Source: Campylobacter sp. UBA1713
Lineage (GTDB): Bacteria; Campylobacterota; Campylobacteria; Campylobacterales; Campylobacteraceae
Length of the DNA stretch: 7,674 nt
Reading direction: 5' to 3'
NCBI GenBank assembly: GCA_002317305.1
Contig: DCIZ01000056.1
Location: 1 to 7,674 of the forward strand
Below are positions 1 to 6,482 of this stretch, piece after piece. The notes under the pieces were generated by a model. That model was not told the origin of the DNA and did no database searches. It worked only from the letters and a program-made list of their open reading frames with translations. Numbering within the stretch: the stretch's first letter is position 1; each line of letters opens with the position of its first letter. The translations under genes and the position numbers were made by a program.

Positions 1-13
1 TTTAGTTAAGTAG

Positions 14-32
14 TTTTTAGAGATGTCCTTAA
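14..32 (+). repeat. Possible insertion-sequence end (left copy)
   Basis: This 19-bp word, TTTTTAGAGATGTCCTTAA, matches the reverse complement of positions 7612-7630 at 17 of 19 places, and both differences are transitions. The likeness continues loosely outward, since both copies are followed on the outer side by a TTAAC-like word. Two similar short motifs facing opposite ways at the window edges would fit the ends of two insertion sequences lying just outside, or remnants of them. No transposase is visible here, so the mobile-element reading is an inference. Confidence 0.3.
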
Positions 33-42
33 CTTTTTACGC

Positions 43-96
43 CCTTGCCATGCAGGGGATTCTTCAGTCGGCTACGCTCCCTTGCGAATGACGGCG
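43..96 (+). repeat. Dispersed REP-like module, copy 1
   Basis: This module opens with a 23-bp segment matching positions 2175-2197 at 21 of 23 bases, and closes with GAATGACGGCG, which is also present at 2213-2223. The middle differs from the second copy and pairs less well. The module lies in the 265-bp gene-free stretch beyond the 3' end of the secretion ATPase. Apart from the edge motif at 14-32 and this repeat with its partner at 184-250, I see no gene or clear terminator in positions 1-265. Confidence 0.6.
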
Positions 97-183
97 TTGG
101 CTTGACGATTCTCGAATTTTGACGATTCTACCCGCTCAAATTTCGGGGAATTCTTCGGTCGGCTTACGGAAAACAGAGTGCGG

Positions 184-250
184 AGAACAGAAAACGGAAT
201 TTGTAAAAATTCGCTTTTTTATGAATTTGTTTGTCGATTCTAAAGAATCG
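184..250 (+). repeat. Dispersed 91-bp repeat family, diverged copy A
   Basis: This segment aligns with the 91-bp repeats at 2237-2327 and 2483-2573 over the shared words AACAGAAAACGGAATTTG, AAAAATTCGC and GTCGATTCTA, with scattered substitutions. It differs at its end, where CGATTC and GAATCG (235-250) form a 6-bp stem around TAAA. That hairpin lies just beyond the ATPase stop codon but lacks a following T run on the minus strand, so I do not call it an intrinsic terminator. Confidence 0.65.
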
Positions 251-265
251 CAAATTTACTAACCA

Positions 266-1576
266 CTAACCCCTCTCCTCCAACTCCACCACCTTTGCCA
301 CCTCCTCTTCGCTCGTTTCGCCACGCTCCAAAAACTCTTCGCACACCTTTTTCAAAGGCACAAAACCCTGCTTTAAAGCCACACTACTCAACTCGTCCTC
401 ACTAGCACCGTTAGAGATGAGCGAGGCAAGCTCATGCGTAACTTCCAAAATCTCCGCCACCGCAACACGCCCAAAATACCCCGTTCCAAAACACTTTTCG
501 CACCCTTTTGGTCGCCAAACAACGCCACTTTGTTCCTTGCAAAAAGGACAAAGCCGCCGCACCAAACGCTGCGAAATGATGCCACTCATCGCACCGCCGA
601 GCAAGTAACGCTGCGCCCCCATCTCCACCATGCGACTAATCGCAAGAATCGCCGAATTTGTGTGAAGTGTAGAAAAAACCTTGTGCCCAGTTAGTGCCGC
701 CCTAACTGCTATGAGAAGCGTCTCTTCGTCTCTCACTTCGCCCACCAAAATGACGTCTGGGTCTTGCCGCAAAATGGCACGAAGTGCCGCCTTAAAAGTC
801 ATGCCAGCCTTTTCGTTTAAAGCCACCTGCGAAACGCCCGCCATCTCGTATTCTACTGGGTCTTCTACGCTGATAAATTTGCGTGAAGTGTCCAAAATCT
901 CCGCTAAAAGCGCATAAAGCGTGGTCGTCTTGCCGCTACCAGTCGGTCCGCAAAGTAGCACCATTCCGCCCGGACGCTTTGCCACTCGCCTCGCTTTTTC
1001 CAAAGCACCGCCAGAAAAACCCAGCTCGCCAAGCCCCAAAAGCTCACGACTTTTTTGCAAAATTCGCACCACCACGCTTTCGCCTGCGATGGTCGGCAGT
1101 GTCGAGAGACGAAGGTCATAAGCCCGCCCGCCAAACTCCACGCCAAAACGTCCATCTTGTGGCGTTAGTTTTTGCGAAATGTCCACGCCGCTTTCTAGCT
1201 TTATGAGATTCACCAAAGAAAAAAAGAGCTCATTTTCAAATTTGACTAAGTCTGTCAAAACGCCATCTATCCGCACACGCGCCACGCACTCCTCTCCACG
1301 CGTCTCAAAGTGCAAGTCGCTCGCACGCAAATTTGTCGCACGCTCCAAAATCGCCAACATCGCCATTTTTGCGTTTTTTTCCTGCAAACTCTCCTCAAAA
1401 TGTGCCTTGTCTAGTGCTAACAAAAGCTGTTCTGACGAGATGAGCAAAGTGCAAATTTTGCCGCCAAAAATCCGCTCTATCGCCTCAACTGTCTCATGCG
1501 TTGGCTGCTCAGTAAAGCCAAATTTGTTTCCTCCTAAAAAGGCACAACGAAATTTTAAAAGTAACTTTGGATTCAC
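266..1576 (-). CDS. gspE: GspE/PilB-family secretion or competence ATPase
   Basis: This 436-residue cytoplasmic hexameric ATPase would power assembly of a type II secretion pseudopilus, a type IV pilus or, in Campylobacter, the Cts natural-transformation machine. In order it shows a short N-terminal part, an N2-like domain (about 70-175, with ASDLHFE at 85-91), Walker A GPTGSGKT (210-217), an Asp box ISVEDPVE (235-242), Walker B DPDVILVGEVRDEE (272-285) and a His box FSTLHT (301-306). A zinc tetracysteine follows (Cys343, 346, 359, 362). All catalytic motifs look intact. It is shorter than typical GspE/PilB (about 500-570) and seems to lack the N1 domain. The start is GTG, within GTGA shared with the lolA stop, which implies translational coupling. 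No GspF platform gene follows in the 265 bp left to the window edge. The family is certain; the exact system (GspE, PilB or CtsE) is not. Confidence 0.93.
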   Translation of the reverse strand: MNPKLLLKFRCAFLGGNKFGFTEQPTHETVEAIERIFGGKICTLLISSEQLLLALDKAHFEESLQEKNAKMAMLAILERATNLRASDLHFETRGEECVARVRIDGVLTDLVKFENELFFSLVNLIKLESGVDISQKLTPQDGRFGVEFGGRAYDLRLSTLPTIAGESVVVRILQKSRELLGLGELGFSGGALEKARRVAKRPGGMVLLCGPTGSGKTTTLYALLAEILDTSRKFISVEDPVEYEMAGVSQVALNEKAGMTFKAALRAILRQDPDVILVGEVRDEETLLIAVRAALTGHKVFSTLHTNSAILAISRMVEMGAQRYLLGGAMSGIISQRLVRRLCPFCKEQSGVVWRPKGCEKCFGTGYFGRVAVAEILEVTHELASLISNGASEDELSSVALKQGFVPLKKVCEEFLERGETSEEEVAKVVELEERG

Positions 1577-2082
1577 TGTTTTATGATGTCAAAGCCTGCT
1601 GGAATCTGCGCTTTAAAGAGTGCTGGCGAAAGTTTCACATCTTTTTTCACGCCCGTAAAATCGATAGTTACGCGGTTGTCAAGTTTGTCTGTGTAGCTTA
1701 TCTTTTTTACGACGCCTTTTGGTGCTGTGATGGTGTAGCGTGTGCCGTCTAGGCTGGCTGTGAATTCGCCGTTTTTGTTTGGCGCAGCACCTCGCAAAAT
1801 CTCGCTTAAATTTGGCACATCGCCCACTTTTGTAACGATGGCTTGTTCTAGCTCGCCATCAAGTATGACGACCTCTTTGTAACTAAAATAAATTTTTTTT
1901 TCGAGAGGCGTTTTGTAGTGCCAAAATGCTGCTGTTTTTGTAGCGTAAAAGTCGCCCGTGTAGGTGAGTTTTGTCTGTTTTGACGCCAAAGTTTGCACAA
2001 ATTTACCGCTCATCGTCTCAAAGACGATGCCTTCGGCAAAGAGGCTGACAACGGCAAAAAGTAAGATAAAAATTCGTCTCAT
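1573..2082 (-). CDS. lolA: Outer-membrane lipoprotein carrier protein LolA
   Basis: LolA is the periplasmic chaperone that takes lipoproteins released by the LolCDE (or LolFD) ABC transporter and carries them to the outer membrane. The 169-residue product has a signal peptide (MRRIFILLFAVVSLFA, cleavage probably after residue 16). It then shows family hallmarks: SGKFVQT (25-31), TGDFYATKTAAFWHY (42-56) followed by a proline (59), and the C-terminal FKAQIPAGFDIIKQ (156-169). The ATG is preceded by GGAGAG a few bases upstream. The gene overlaps the downstream ATPase by 4 bp (GTGA), so the two form an operon. Upstream lies repeat-rich DNA in which I cannot place a convincing promoter. The coding strand carries an A9 run (1893-1901), but the frame stays open. 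This is the more canonical of the window's two LolA-fold proteins. Confidence 0.9.
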   Translation of the reverse strand: MRRIFILLFAVVSLFAEGIVFETMSGKFVQTLASKQTKLTYTGDFYATKTAAFWHYKTPLEKKIYFSYKEVVILDGELEQAIVTKVGDVPNLSEILRGAAPNKNGEFTASLDGTRYTITAPKGVVKKISYTDKLDNRVTIDFTGVKKDVKLSPALFKAQIPAGFDIIKQ

Positions 2083-2100
2083 TTTCTCTCCAAAAAAGAA

Positions 2101-2120
2101 TTTTGTTTTGTTTTGTTTTT
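2101..2120 (+). repeat. Short TTTTG pentamer repeat upstream of lolA
   Basis: Three TTTTG units and one TTTTT lie 18 bp upstream of the lolA start, reading CAAAA on the lolA strand. They sit between the start codon and the dispersed-repeat block, where the leader or promoter spacer would be. A change in unit number could alter lolA leader length. The tract is short and nothing here shows that it varies. Confidence 0.55.
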
Positions 2121-2129
2121 TATGTATGT

Positions 2130-2169
2130 AGAATCGTCAAATTCACGAAAAAGCGAATTTTAAAAATTC
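2130..2169 (-). repeat. Inverted partial copy of the 91-bp repeat
   Basis: Read on the minus strand, this segment matches the central part of the 91-bp repeats. Positions 2138-2161 are the exact 24-base reverse complement of 2267-2290 and of 2513-2536. Small gaps on either side separate further matches (AGAATCG outside, AAATTC inside). With copy B it could form a long hairpin enclosing the REP-like module at 2175-2223. Confidence 0.75.
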
Positions 2170-2174
2170 TTTCT

Positions 2175-2223
2175 CCTCGCCAGGCAGGGGATTCTTCGGG
2201 CTAAAGCCCTCAGAATGACGGCG
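2175..2223 (+). repeat. Dispersed REP-like palindromic module, copy 2
   Basis: This is the second copy of the module at 43-96. Its centre is an imperfect palindrome: ATTCT (2191-2195) and GGGCT (2198-2202) pair with AGCCC (2205-2209) and AGAAT (2212-2216) across a two-base loop, with one internal mismatch pair. Such intergenic imperfect palindromes in several copies behave like REP elements in many genomes. I cannot tell from the sequence whether this one is mobilised or acts in RNA. Confidence 0.6.
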
Positions 2224-2236
2224 ATAACGGAAAGCA

Positions 2237-2327
2237 GAATGCAGAAAACAGAAAACGGAATTTGTAAAAATTCGCTTTTTCGTGAATTTGTCTGTCGATT
2301 CTAGATAATTGCAGAATCCGCACTCCG
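2237..2327 (+). repeat. 91-bp dispersed repeat, copy B
   Basis: This copy is identical to 2483-2573 except at one base (T2265 against C2511), in the same orientation with the starts 246 bp apart. It contains three RAATTY hexamers (two GAATTT and one AAATTC) within about 35 bp. The near-identity shows that the two copies are recent or kept alike by gene conversion. Short reading frames crossing it are products of the repeat and are not credible genes. Confidence 0.9.
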
Positions 2328-2359
2328 CATTCCGCACACACTCCGCACTCCGCATTCCG
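2318..2359 (+). repeat. 17-bp direct repeats
   Basis: CCGCACTCCGCATTCCG occurs at 2318-2334 and again at 2343-2359, giving a 25-bp period. Related words in the opposite sense (CGGAGTGCGGAATG) lie at 2474-2487, so the GC-rich spacer at 2361-2470 is bordered by inverted copies. The first unit overlaps the end of 91-bp copy B. Confidence 0.8.
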
Positions 2360-2364
2360 TATGT

Positions 2365-2382
2365 AAAAAGCTAACGCTTTTT
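2365..2382 (-). terminator. Weak terminator-like hairpin downstream of aspB
   Basis: AAAAAGC and GCTTTTT pair around a TAAC loop. On either strand the stem ends in a T run, as in bidirectional terminators. Only two of the seven stem pairs are G-C, and the hairpin lies about 200 bp beyond the aspB stop. It could end the aspB transcript before lolA, or it may simply be part of the repeat block. Confidence 0.25.
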
Positions 2383-2386
2383 ATTT

Positions 2387-2461
2387 GTCCCGCTGCCGTT
2401 TTCTTTTTCGCCAAAAGCTCAAAAAATCGGTGGCGAGGGACGGCGGACGGGGCGCTGCCCC
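2387..2461 (+). repeat. GC-rich segment with nested inverted repeats
   Basis: GTCCC (2387-2391) pairs with GGGAC (2437-2441). Inside that, CGCCA (2409-2413) pairs with TGGCG (2431-2435). A separate hairpin, GGGGC-GCT-GCCCC, follows at 2449-2461. The right part is much richer in G and C than the surrounding intergenic DNA. It looks like a second repeat type inserted between the 91-bp copies. No reading frame in it is convincing. Confidence 0.5.
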
Positions 2462-2482
2462 TGCGACCCCATTCGGAGTGCG

Positions 2483-2573
2483 GAATGCAGAAAACAGAAA
2501 ACGGAATTTGCAAAAATTCGCTTTTTCGTGAATTTGTCTGTCGATTCTAGATAATTGCAGAATCCGCACTCCG
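2483..2573 (+). repeat. 91-bp dispersed repeat, copy C
   Basis: This copy matches copy B at 90 of 91 positions. It ends 10 bp from the aspB stop codon, so the aspB transcript enters it immediately. The flanks differ from copy B on both sides (CGGAGTGCG before, TTTTCCG after), which places the shared boundaries within a few bases of those given. Confidence 0.9.
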
Positions 2574-2583
2574 TTTTCCGAAC

Positions 2584-3756
2584 TCACTTCCCATATCCAG
2601 CGACAAATTTAGCTATTCGCCCTATGCCCTCTTTTAAATTTTCGATGCTACACGCGTAGCTAATGCGAAAGAATCCATCCTTGCCAAAACCCACGCCCGG
2701 CACGCACGCCACCTTCGCTTCGTCCAAAAGCGCGTTGCAAAATTTCACAGAATCTCGCTCAACAGCACTGCAGTCTACAAAAAGATAAAACGCGCCGTCT
2801 GGTTTCACCACACTAAGCCCATCTATGGCATTTACCGCCTCAGTAGCAAAGTCTCGCCTCTTTTCAAATTCGCCTCGCATATAAGCCACGTCTTCTTCTA
2901 TCTCACCCAAAAGCGCAGGCACAGCGCCCGCTTGGACGATGCTAGAGATGTTGCTAGTGCTTTGGCTTTGGAGCTTTCGCATCGCCGCGTTTAGCTCAGC
3001 ATCCACACACGCCGTGTAGCCAAAACGCCAGCCCGGCATCGCGCCGCACTTTGACAAGCCGTTTATGGTCACAGTGCGTTTAAAGAGGTCTTCACTAACA
3101 GAAGCAGTCGCTACAAATTCGCCCACATAAGTTAGCTTTTCGTAAATTTCATCGCTCACCACATAAACGTCAGTCCCTTTTAAAACCTCGCCGATGGCTT
3201 TTAGCTCTTCACGCGTGTAGACGCCGCCGCACGGGTTGCTAGGCGAATTTAGCACCAAAGCACGTGTTTTTGGCGTTAAAACCGCCCTAACCTCATCTGC
3301 TGTTAGCTTAAATTTGTTCTCTGCTTTTGTCTCCACGATGAGAGGCACGCCGCCGCTAAATTTGACTATCTCTGGGTATGTAACCCAAAACGGCGAGCCT
3401 ATGATCACCTCGTCGCCTTCGTTTAGCAAGCACTGAAAGACGTTAAAAAGCGAGTGTTTTGCGCCCACGTTTGTGATGATTTGGTCAGGCGTGTAGTCTA
3501 GCCCGTTGTCTCGTTTTAGCTTTTGCGCGACCGCTTTTAGCACCTCCATGCCGCCCGCAACTGGCGTATATTTGCCACCACTGCCGCCGTTTATGGCTGC
3601 TATAGCGGCTTCTTTTATCTTGCGTGGCGTGTCAAAATCTGGCTCACCCGCACTCAAACTCACTACATCTACGCCCGCTGCTGCCATCTTTTTTGCCTTT
3701 GTCGTGATGGCTATAGTCAAGCTCTCTGAAAGCAAACTAACCTTGTTAGAAAGCAT
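2584..3756 (-). CDS. aspB: Class I PLP-dependent aspartate aminotransferase
   Basis: The enzyme probably transfers the amino group between aspartate and 2-oxoglutarate, giving oxaloacetate and glutamate, in the cytoplasm. The 390 residues match the usual length of AspB-type fold I aminotransferases. Visible landmarks are SLSAGEPDFDTP (33-44), KYTPVAGG (62-69), NSPSNPCGG (170-178, Asn174), VVSDEIYEKL (199-208, Asp202 and Tyr205), the PLP-binding lysine in NGLSKCGAMPGWRFGY (232-247, Lys236) and the substrate-carboxylate arginine in FFRISYA (362-368, Arg364). The SKCGAMPGWR version differs from the common SKxxAMTGWR. The ATG has AAGGA about 6 bases upstream. The gene lies 79 bp after the MMPL exporter gene with its own likely promoter, so it is probably a separate housekeeping unit. 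Other substrates, such as aromatic amino acids or prephenate, cannot be excluded. Confidence 0.92.
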   Translation of the reverse strand: MLSNKVSLLSESLTIAITTKAKKMAAAGVDVVSLSAGEPDFDTPRKIKEAAIAAINGGSGGKYTPVAGGMEVLKAVAQKLKRDNGLDYTPDQIITNVGAKHSLFNVFQCLLNEGDEVIIGSPFWVTYPEIVKFSGGVPLIVETKAENKFKLTADEVRAVLTPKTRALVLNSPSNPCGGVYTREELKAIGEVLKGTDVYVVSDEIYEKLTYVGEFVATASVSEDLFKRTVTINGLSKCGAMPGWRFGYTACVDAELNAAMRKLQSQSTSNISSIVQAGAVPALLGEIEEDVAYMRGEFEKRRDFATEAVNAIDGLSVVKPDGAFYLFVDCSAVERDSVKFCNALLDEAKVACVPGVGFGKDGFFRISYACSIENLKEGIGRIAKFVAGYGK

Positions 3757-3762
3757 GTTACA

Positions 3763-3785
3763 TCCTTTTATATTAAATTTTTATA
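3763..3785 (-). promoter_or_regulatory. Probable aspB promoter -10 and ribosome site
   Basis: On the minus strand a TATAAA box (3780-3785) sits in an AT-rich stretch, and AAGGA (3763-3767) lies just before the aspB ATG. The 79-bp gap from the MMPL stop shows no hairpin terminator, so read-through from the exporter operon also remains possible. The assignment rests on box likeness and spacing only. Confidence 0.35.
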
Positions 3786-3835
3786 TCTTATCCTTTTTTT
3801 GTTTAAGCAATGTTAAAACGAAAGAAATTTGGTTT

Positions 3836-5905
3836 TTAGCGCGTGCCACGAACGGCGTAAACGACCGCACCAAAAGCCGCAAAAAGCATGCTCAAAGAGG
3901 CACTCACACCAAAGCAAGATATGGCAGCTGTTTTGCTAAAAAAAAGCAACCCAAACGAGAAAACGCTAGTCAAATTTGCCAAAACGATGGCAAAAATTTT
4001 CTCCTTTAAACTGCTTCCGCTGTGCGCAAAAAGCATGTAGTCTATGGCTACAACTGAGCCGATGATGAGCCCAAAAATGGCAAAAATGTTTAGCTTTACG
4101 CCCAAAAACGCCAACAAAAACAAGCTCGCAAAAGTGGCAAAAAGCGCATTTAACACCACCAAAACCGCCAGCCTAACGCCAAAAAACGCCCACAAAACGA
4201 AAAACGCCACCACAAAACCGCACACTTTTAACAAAAACGCACGAAATTTCACCTCCGTAAAACCGCCACTGAGCAAATTTGAGACCGAAACACCGCCTTT
4301 TATCTCGCCTTTTGCATCGCTAGCCACCGCCACCACGCGCCCATCTGGCAAGACAAAGTCGCCCCAAAGCACGCTTTTTTGGCTCTGCCAAATTTGGCTC
4401 GCCTGCAAATTTGAAAGCACCATCTTGCGCGCCTGCTTTGCTTCTAAACCCAAAACCTCAAACGCACCAAAATCTGCCTTTTCCAAAGCCGCCACCACCG
4501 CGCGCTGCTCGCCAAGCCCCAAAAAAAACCTGCTTAGTCCGTTGTAAACGTGCCCGTCTAGCCGCGAAAATTCCACCTCCACCGCGTCTTTTTGCGCTGC
4601 TGCATCTGGCGCGCTAAAGACAAAAGTCGAGCCACTTTCGCCCGCCACTTGTGCCACTTTGCCCGCCTCTTTTAGCAGTGCTGTGTCCAAAGCCGAGTAG
4701 TCCCTGATGTCGTCTTTAAGCTCCACGCCACGCCAAAGCACCACGCCAGAAATCACCGCCAAAACGACCGCCAAAGGCAAAGCCAGCCGCGAACACAAAC
4801 GCACTTTTTCTAAAAACGAAACAAAAAAACGGCAACTTTCAAATTTGACTTCGCTCACAAGTCGCGGAAAAAGAAAAAAAGTAGCCGTCGCCGCGCTAGC
4901 AAGTGTAGAAATGGAGAGCACGGCTATCTCGTGCAAAAATTTCATTCCACTGAAAAAAAAGAGCGCATAGCCTAGACTAGTGATGCAAAAACCGCACAAA
5001 ACTACGCGGGCAAATTTGGTTTTTTGAGAGTTTTCGCCATTTTTTTCGCCGTGCATTTTTGTGCTTAAAAAGTGCATCGCAAAGTCCAGCACCAGCCCGA
5101 CCAAACTCGAAGCGACCACAAGTGTCAAAATGTGCAAACTCCCCAGCACCAAAAAGCTCACCGCCACGCCACACACGAGGCTAAAAATCACGACCGCCAT
5201 GAGCCAAAAGATGCGAACATTTTTAAACGCCACCACCAAAAGCAAGCAGACAAGCAAAAACGAAACGCCACCAAAAACGCCACTCTCAAACTCACCGCTT
5301 TGTTTGCCAAGTGCGGCAAAAATGGCGCCACTAGTTACGTAAAATTCTGCATTTTGCAAATTTGCCATTTGGCGAAATTTCGCCACTTCGTCTAAAAGCG
5401 GTGCTTTTGGCGCGACCTCGCCAAAAAGAATGTAGTATTTCTCATTTTTCAAAAAACCACTCTCAAAATCAACCTGCAATTTTGCCTCAAAAAGTGCCGA
5501 ATGTGAAGCAAGATTCAGCAGGTCTAGCGCGGGCGAAAGCGGGCGAAAAATGAGCGGATTTGAAAGTTCAGCGGCACTTTTTTCTACAAAAGCGGTGGCG
5601 TTTTTTAGAATTTCACGGCTCGTTTGGCGGTTAAGCGTGGCTAGTTTTAACGCACCCAAATCTGTCTCAAACTCCCGAAAAACAAAGGCTTTTGAAGCTT
5701 TTACGGCGTTTAGAATTTCTGGCGACGTGCTGACAAATGTGATCTTTTTTGCAAATTTGCTCTGAACTAAATTTAGCGCATCTTTTTGTGCCACTTTCAC
5801 CTGCAAAAGCTCGTATATGTCTGTGCGAATAGCGTCCGGTTTTAAGGCAAAAAACAGAACAACAGCAACGCTTAACAAAAAAACAAAAAGAAAAAGTTTT
5901 CTCAT
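3836..5905 (-). CDS. MMPL/RND-type inner-membrane lipid exporter
   Basis: This 689-residue membrane protein has the duplicated MMPL layout: TM1 (3-22), a large periplasmic domain (about 23-207), five TM segments (209-348), TM7 (374-391), a second periplasmic domain (392-555) and five more TM segments (557-684). The proton-relay aspartates expected in TM4 and TM10 are present as LVGLVLDFAMHF (Asp274) and GSVVAIDYMLF (Asp622-Tyr623). In the N-terminal half the usual Asp-Tyr is Asp-Phe. Family members use the proton gradient to move lipids or lipid-linked products out of the inner membrane. The gene starts 15 bp after a LolA-like carrier gene, and a methyltransferase is divergent. That set is typical of aryl-polyene/xanthomonadin clusters, so I infer export of an aryl-polyene-type lipid. 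The transport class is firm, the cargo is not. The ribosome site is weak (GTGAGAA), so coupling to the gene before is likely. Confidence 0.88.
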   Translation of the reverse strand: MRKLFLFVFLLSVAVVLFFALKPDAIRTDIYELLQVKVAQKDALNLVQSKFAKKITFVSTSPEILNAVKASKAFVFREFETDLGALKLATLNRQTSREILKNATAFVEKSAAELSNPLIFRPLSPALDLLNLASHSALFEAKLQVDFESGFLKNEKYYILFGEVAPKAPLLDEVAKFRQMANLQNAEFYVTSGAIFAALGKQSGEFESGVFGGVSFLLVCLLLVVAFKNVRIFWLMAVVIFSLVCGVAVSFLVLGSLHILTLVVASSLVGLVLDFAMHFLSTKMHGEKNGENSQKTKFARVVLCGFCITSLGYALFFFSGMKFLHEIAVLSISTLASAATATFFLFPRLVSEVKFESCRFFVSFLEKVRLCSRLALPLAVVLAVISGVVLWRGVELKDDIRDYSALDTALLKEAGKVAQVAGESGSTFVFSAPDAAAQKDAVEVEFSRLDGHVYNGLSRFFLGLGEQRAVVAALEKADFGAFEVLGLEAKQARKMVLSNLQASQIWQSQKSVLWGDFVLPDGRVVAVASDAKGEIKGGVSVSNLLSGGFTEVKFRAFLLKVCGFVVAFFVLWAFFGVRLAVLVVLNALFATFASLFLLAFLGVKLNIFAIFGLIIGSVVAIDYMLFAHSGSSLKEKIFAIVLANLTSVFSFGLLFFSKTAAISCFGVSASLSMLFAAFGAVVYAVRGTR

Positions 5906-5920
5906 AAATTTCTCACTTTC

Positions 5921-6430
5921 TCACTTTACGAAAAATTCTGTCTTTGTGTAATCGCCATTTGGCTCAAAAATCTCAGCACTTTTTAGCACTTCGCCTCCTT
6001 TTAAAACGACTTTTTTGATGGCTTTTTTGACAAAAAAACCTTTTGGCAGTAGCTCGACTTGCCACGCACTTTTCTCGCCACTTAACACAAAGTCAAATTT
6101 GCTTTTTAGCGCGTCAAAGTCGAAAGTCAAAAGTGGCAAAAAAAACTCTTTTGAAAAGCTTTTGCTCGCCACCCAAACGCCATTTTGCAGGACAAAAACG
6201 CCATCTTGCGTGATCTTTGCGCTACTTTTGGCAGGCTTAATTACGCTCCACAAAAGCGTGCCGTCAAGCAGACTAAACTCGCCGCTACTAAAAAGCTTTA
6301 CAGGGAAATTTGCCAGTGCTTTTGTCTGGACAAAACGCCCGCTAGCCGTTGGCTTTATGTGCGAAAAGTCTTGCAGTGAAAGCGCAAAAACCGCACCAAA
6401 AAAGATGCACAGAAGTAAAATTTTTCTCAT
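5921..6430 (-). CDS. LolA-like periplasmic carrier paired with MMPL exporter
   Basis: This 169-residue protein has a signal peptide (MRKILLLCIFFGAVFA, cut near residue 16) and a LolA fold: SGRFVQTK (30-37), SGEFSLLDGTLLWSVIKP (49-66), ITQDGVFVLQNGVWV (73-87) and a C-terminal FEPNGDYTKTEF (155-166). It diverges clearly from the canonical LolA at 1573-2082 and lacks that protein's C-terminal PAGFDIIKQ-type ending. LolA-family members next to MMPL exporters occur in aryl-polyene and xanthomonadin clusters, where they are thought to ferry the lipid product across the periplasm. I infer that role here rather than lipoprotein sorting. The ATG has TGGAGA (6435-6440) upstream and a strong extended -10 box at 6456-6464. 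It is first in an operon with the exporter. Confidence 0.85.
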   Translation of the reverse strand: MRKILLLCIFFGAVFALSLQDFSHIKPTASGRFVQTKALANFPVKLFSSGEFSLLDGTLLWSVIKPAKSSAKITQDGVFVLQNGVWVASKSFSKEFFLPLLTFDFDALKSKFDFVLSGEKSAWQVELLPKGFFVKKAIKKVVLKGGEVLKSAEIFEPNGDYTKTEFFVK

Positions 6431-6455
6431 ATTTTCTCCAAAAATTTTTTAAAAA

Positions 6456-6464
6456 ATTATACCA
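6456..6464 (-). promoter_or_regulatory. Extended -10 promoter for the LolA-like/MMPL operon
   Basis: On the minus strand the sequence reads TGGTATAAT, a perfect TGn extension plus TATAAT. Transcription would start near 6449 and give a leader of under 20 bases with its ribosome site at 6435-6440. The region upstream is AT-rich, and no clear -35 is needed in this lineage. It lies back to back with the box at 6483-6488. Confidence 0.7.
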
Positions 6465-6482
6465 TTTTTAACTAAATTTAAA

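Noticed and set aside
235..250. CGATTC-TAAA-GAATCG hairpin as terminator of the lolA-ATPase operon
   Set aside because: It has a short AT-rich stem and no T run after it on the minus strand.
1893..1901. A9 run within lolA as a phase-variation tract
   Set aside because: The frame is intact, lolA is expected to be essential or nearly so, and runs of A7-A8 also occur elsewhere in the window (4521-4528, 4953-4960, 6138-6145). The run fits local base bias.
2237..2573. CRISPR array
   Set aside because: There are only two close copies of a long 91-bp unit, with diverged relatives in other orientations. There is no regular short repeat-spacer pattern and there are no cas genes.
2143..2587. Minus-strand reading frames of about 70 codons across the repeat block
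   Set aside because: They are translations of the nested repeats (Cys/Ser/Arg-rich, repeating FCFLHSAF-like words), overlap each other, lack ribosome sites and match no protein type I know.
3506..4547. Plus-strand open frames of up to 167 codons opposite aspB and the exporter gene
   Set aside because: They mirror strongly supported minus-strand genes, are rich in Lys/Thr/Pro/Asn as expected of shadow frames, and have no motifs.
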